Source of the DNA: Promethearchaeota archaeon
GTDB lineage: Archaea > Asgardarchaeota > Lokiarchaeia > Sigyniarchaeales > Promethearchaeaceae
DNA length: 64,000 bases
NCBI GenBank assembly: GCA_016933055.1
Contig: JAFGBS010000034.1
Span: 112,727-176,726, forward strand
Reading direction: 5' to 3'
Position 1 is the stretch's first letter; the number at the start of each line of letters is the position of its first letter. This document shows, piece after piece, positions 63,514-64,000 of the stretch. The notes under the pieces were generated by a model. That model was given only the letters and a program-made list of their open reading frames with translations. It did not search any database and was not told where the DNA came from. Both the position numbers and the translations under genes were made by a program.

Positions 63514-64000
63514 ATGAAAAGATCTACATCATGGATAATTGGTGGATTTTTGATTGTTATTGTTGGCGGTGTAGTAATTACGGGCTATTTCACTAACTGG
63601 TTTGGATTAGTCCCTGAAAAACCCGAATATCAAACCTTATCTCTTAGAGGTTCGACTACTGTTACACCTATTGCTCTAGGAGCTGCTACTGCCTATATGA
63701 CAGCAAATCCACTCGTTGATGTTCAAGTGACTGGTGGAGGTTCCAGTGCTGGTGTCTCTGGGGCAGCTGATGGTGTTGTCGATATTGGTATGGCTTCAAG
63801 AGGTGTGAAAAATACTGAGTTTACTGCACATCCAGATTTGATCGAATGGCCTATATGCGCTGACGGTATTGCCGTAATTGTTCACCCAAATAATCCTATA
63901 GATCAATTAAACGCATCAACCATAAAGGGAATCTTTAATGGTACGATTACTAATTGGAGTAATTCATCCGCTTTCGGTGGGTCCGCTTGGGTGGATGCAA
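63514..64000 (+). CDS. pstS: Phosphate ABC transporter substrate-binding protein PstS (3' truncated by window)
   Basis: The frame is open to the window edge. The N-terminal segment (WIIGGFLIVIVGGVVITGYF) is a signal anchor. The mature part has LSLRGSTTVTPIALGAATAY, VTGGGSSAGVSG, DIGMASRGVKNTEF and IAVIVHPNNPIDQL, the phosphate-binding loops of PstS. It captures phosphate outside the cell for the Pst ABC transporter. It follows the PhoU-like gene in the same direction. Confidence 0.9.
   Translation, partial: MKRSTSWIIGGFLIVIVGGVVITGYFTNWFGLVPEKPEYQTLSLRGSTTVTPIALGAATAYMTANPLVDVQVTGGGSSAGVSGAADGVVDIGMASRGVKNTEFTAHPDLIEWPICADGIAVIVHPNNPIDQLNASTIKGIFNGTITNWSNSSAFGGSAWVDA

Noticed and set aside
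1..64000. tRNA, rRNA or CRISPR array
   Set aside because: I looked through the gene-free gaps for tRNA T-loop motifs and for regularly spaced direct repeats and found none that hold up.

Overview
This AT-rich window looks like an archaeal chromosome, most plausibly an Asgard archaeon of the Lokiarchaeia/Helarchaeia type. The archaeal markers are the KH/beta-CASP nuclease FttA (aCPSF1), a proteasome beta subunit, UPF0179, a SlyD-type FKBP and an AbrB/PhoU-type phosphate regulator. The Asgard assignment is an inference. It rests on several longin/roadblock-like proteins, a very large FG-GAP surface protein, formylmethanofuran dehydrogenase subunits next to heterodisulfide reductase genes, benzoyl-CoA-reductase-like genes, and apparent selenocysteine decoding.

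Layout. 0-8 kb: a partial membrane protein, a polyferredoxin, fttA, a NapH-like membrane ferredoxin, a GPH-type transporter, a GIFT-like protein, psmB and UPF0179. 8-16 kb: a 1614-residue surface protein translationally coupled to a longin-like cytosolic protein, an FKBP and an ATP-grasp enzyme. 16.4-18.9 kb: an hdrA-mvhD pair, each gene interrupted by one in-frame TGA exactly where its paralogue has Cys. 19-22 kb: a CDP-alcohol phosphatidyltransferase, a longin-like protein, a 7-TM protein and a small zinc-ribbon protein. 22.2-30 kb: an operon fwdA-hdrC-hdrB-hdrA-mvhD-fwdG-fwdF-fwdC, with Cys in all positions. 30-38 kb: a benzoyl-CoA reductase/2-hydroxyacyl-CoA dehydratase-like operon with two activator ATPases, an SDR, an SCP2-like protein and a class III aminotransferase. 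38-43.5 kb: a tight operon SCP2-like / FAD oxidase / HdrD-like Fe-S protein / acetyl-CoA-synthase-beta-like protein / CooC ATPase. 43.5-53.6 kb: flavodoxin, DUF1295, a structured-RNA locus, an LVIVD surface protein, radical SAM, a NifX/MinD/MinD/DUF134 cluster, OsmC, an alkylsulfatase-like MBL protein and a zinc-ribbon membrane protein. 53.7-60.2 kb: a hydrogenase/Hdr locus, TPR-hdrB fusion / mvhG / hdrC / hdrB / vhuA / vhuU. Here the large subunit is split, and its C-terminal nickel-site motif sits in a tiny selenoprotein, VhuU. 60.6-64 kb: acyl-CoA dehydrogenase, a PhoU-like regulator and the start of pstS.

How the genes fit together. Hydrogenase (VhuA/VhuU/MvhG) with MvhD and HdrABC is the classical H2-dependent flavin-based electron-bifurcating module. 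The Fwd subunits tie low-potential electrons to CO2/formyl-methanofuran chemistry (Wood-Ljungdahl). The BCR-like, acyl-CoA dehydrogenase and FAD-oxidase/HdrD-like genes point to oxidation or reduction of organic acids that could exchange electrons with it.

The strongest observations are three in-frame TGA codons read as selenocysteine (HdrA, MvhD, VhuU), a candidate SECIS hairpin after vhuU, and the five-gene operon joining CooC and an ACS-beta-like domain to a GlcD/HdrD-type oxidoreductase. No tRNA, rRNA, CRISPR array or intact insertion sequence was recognised.
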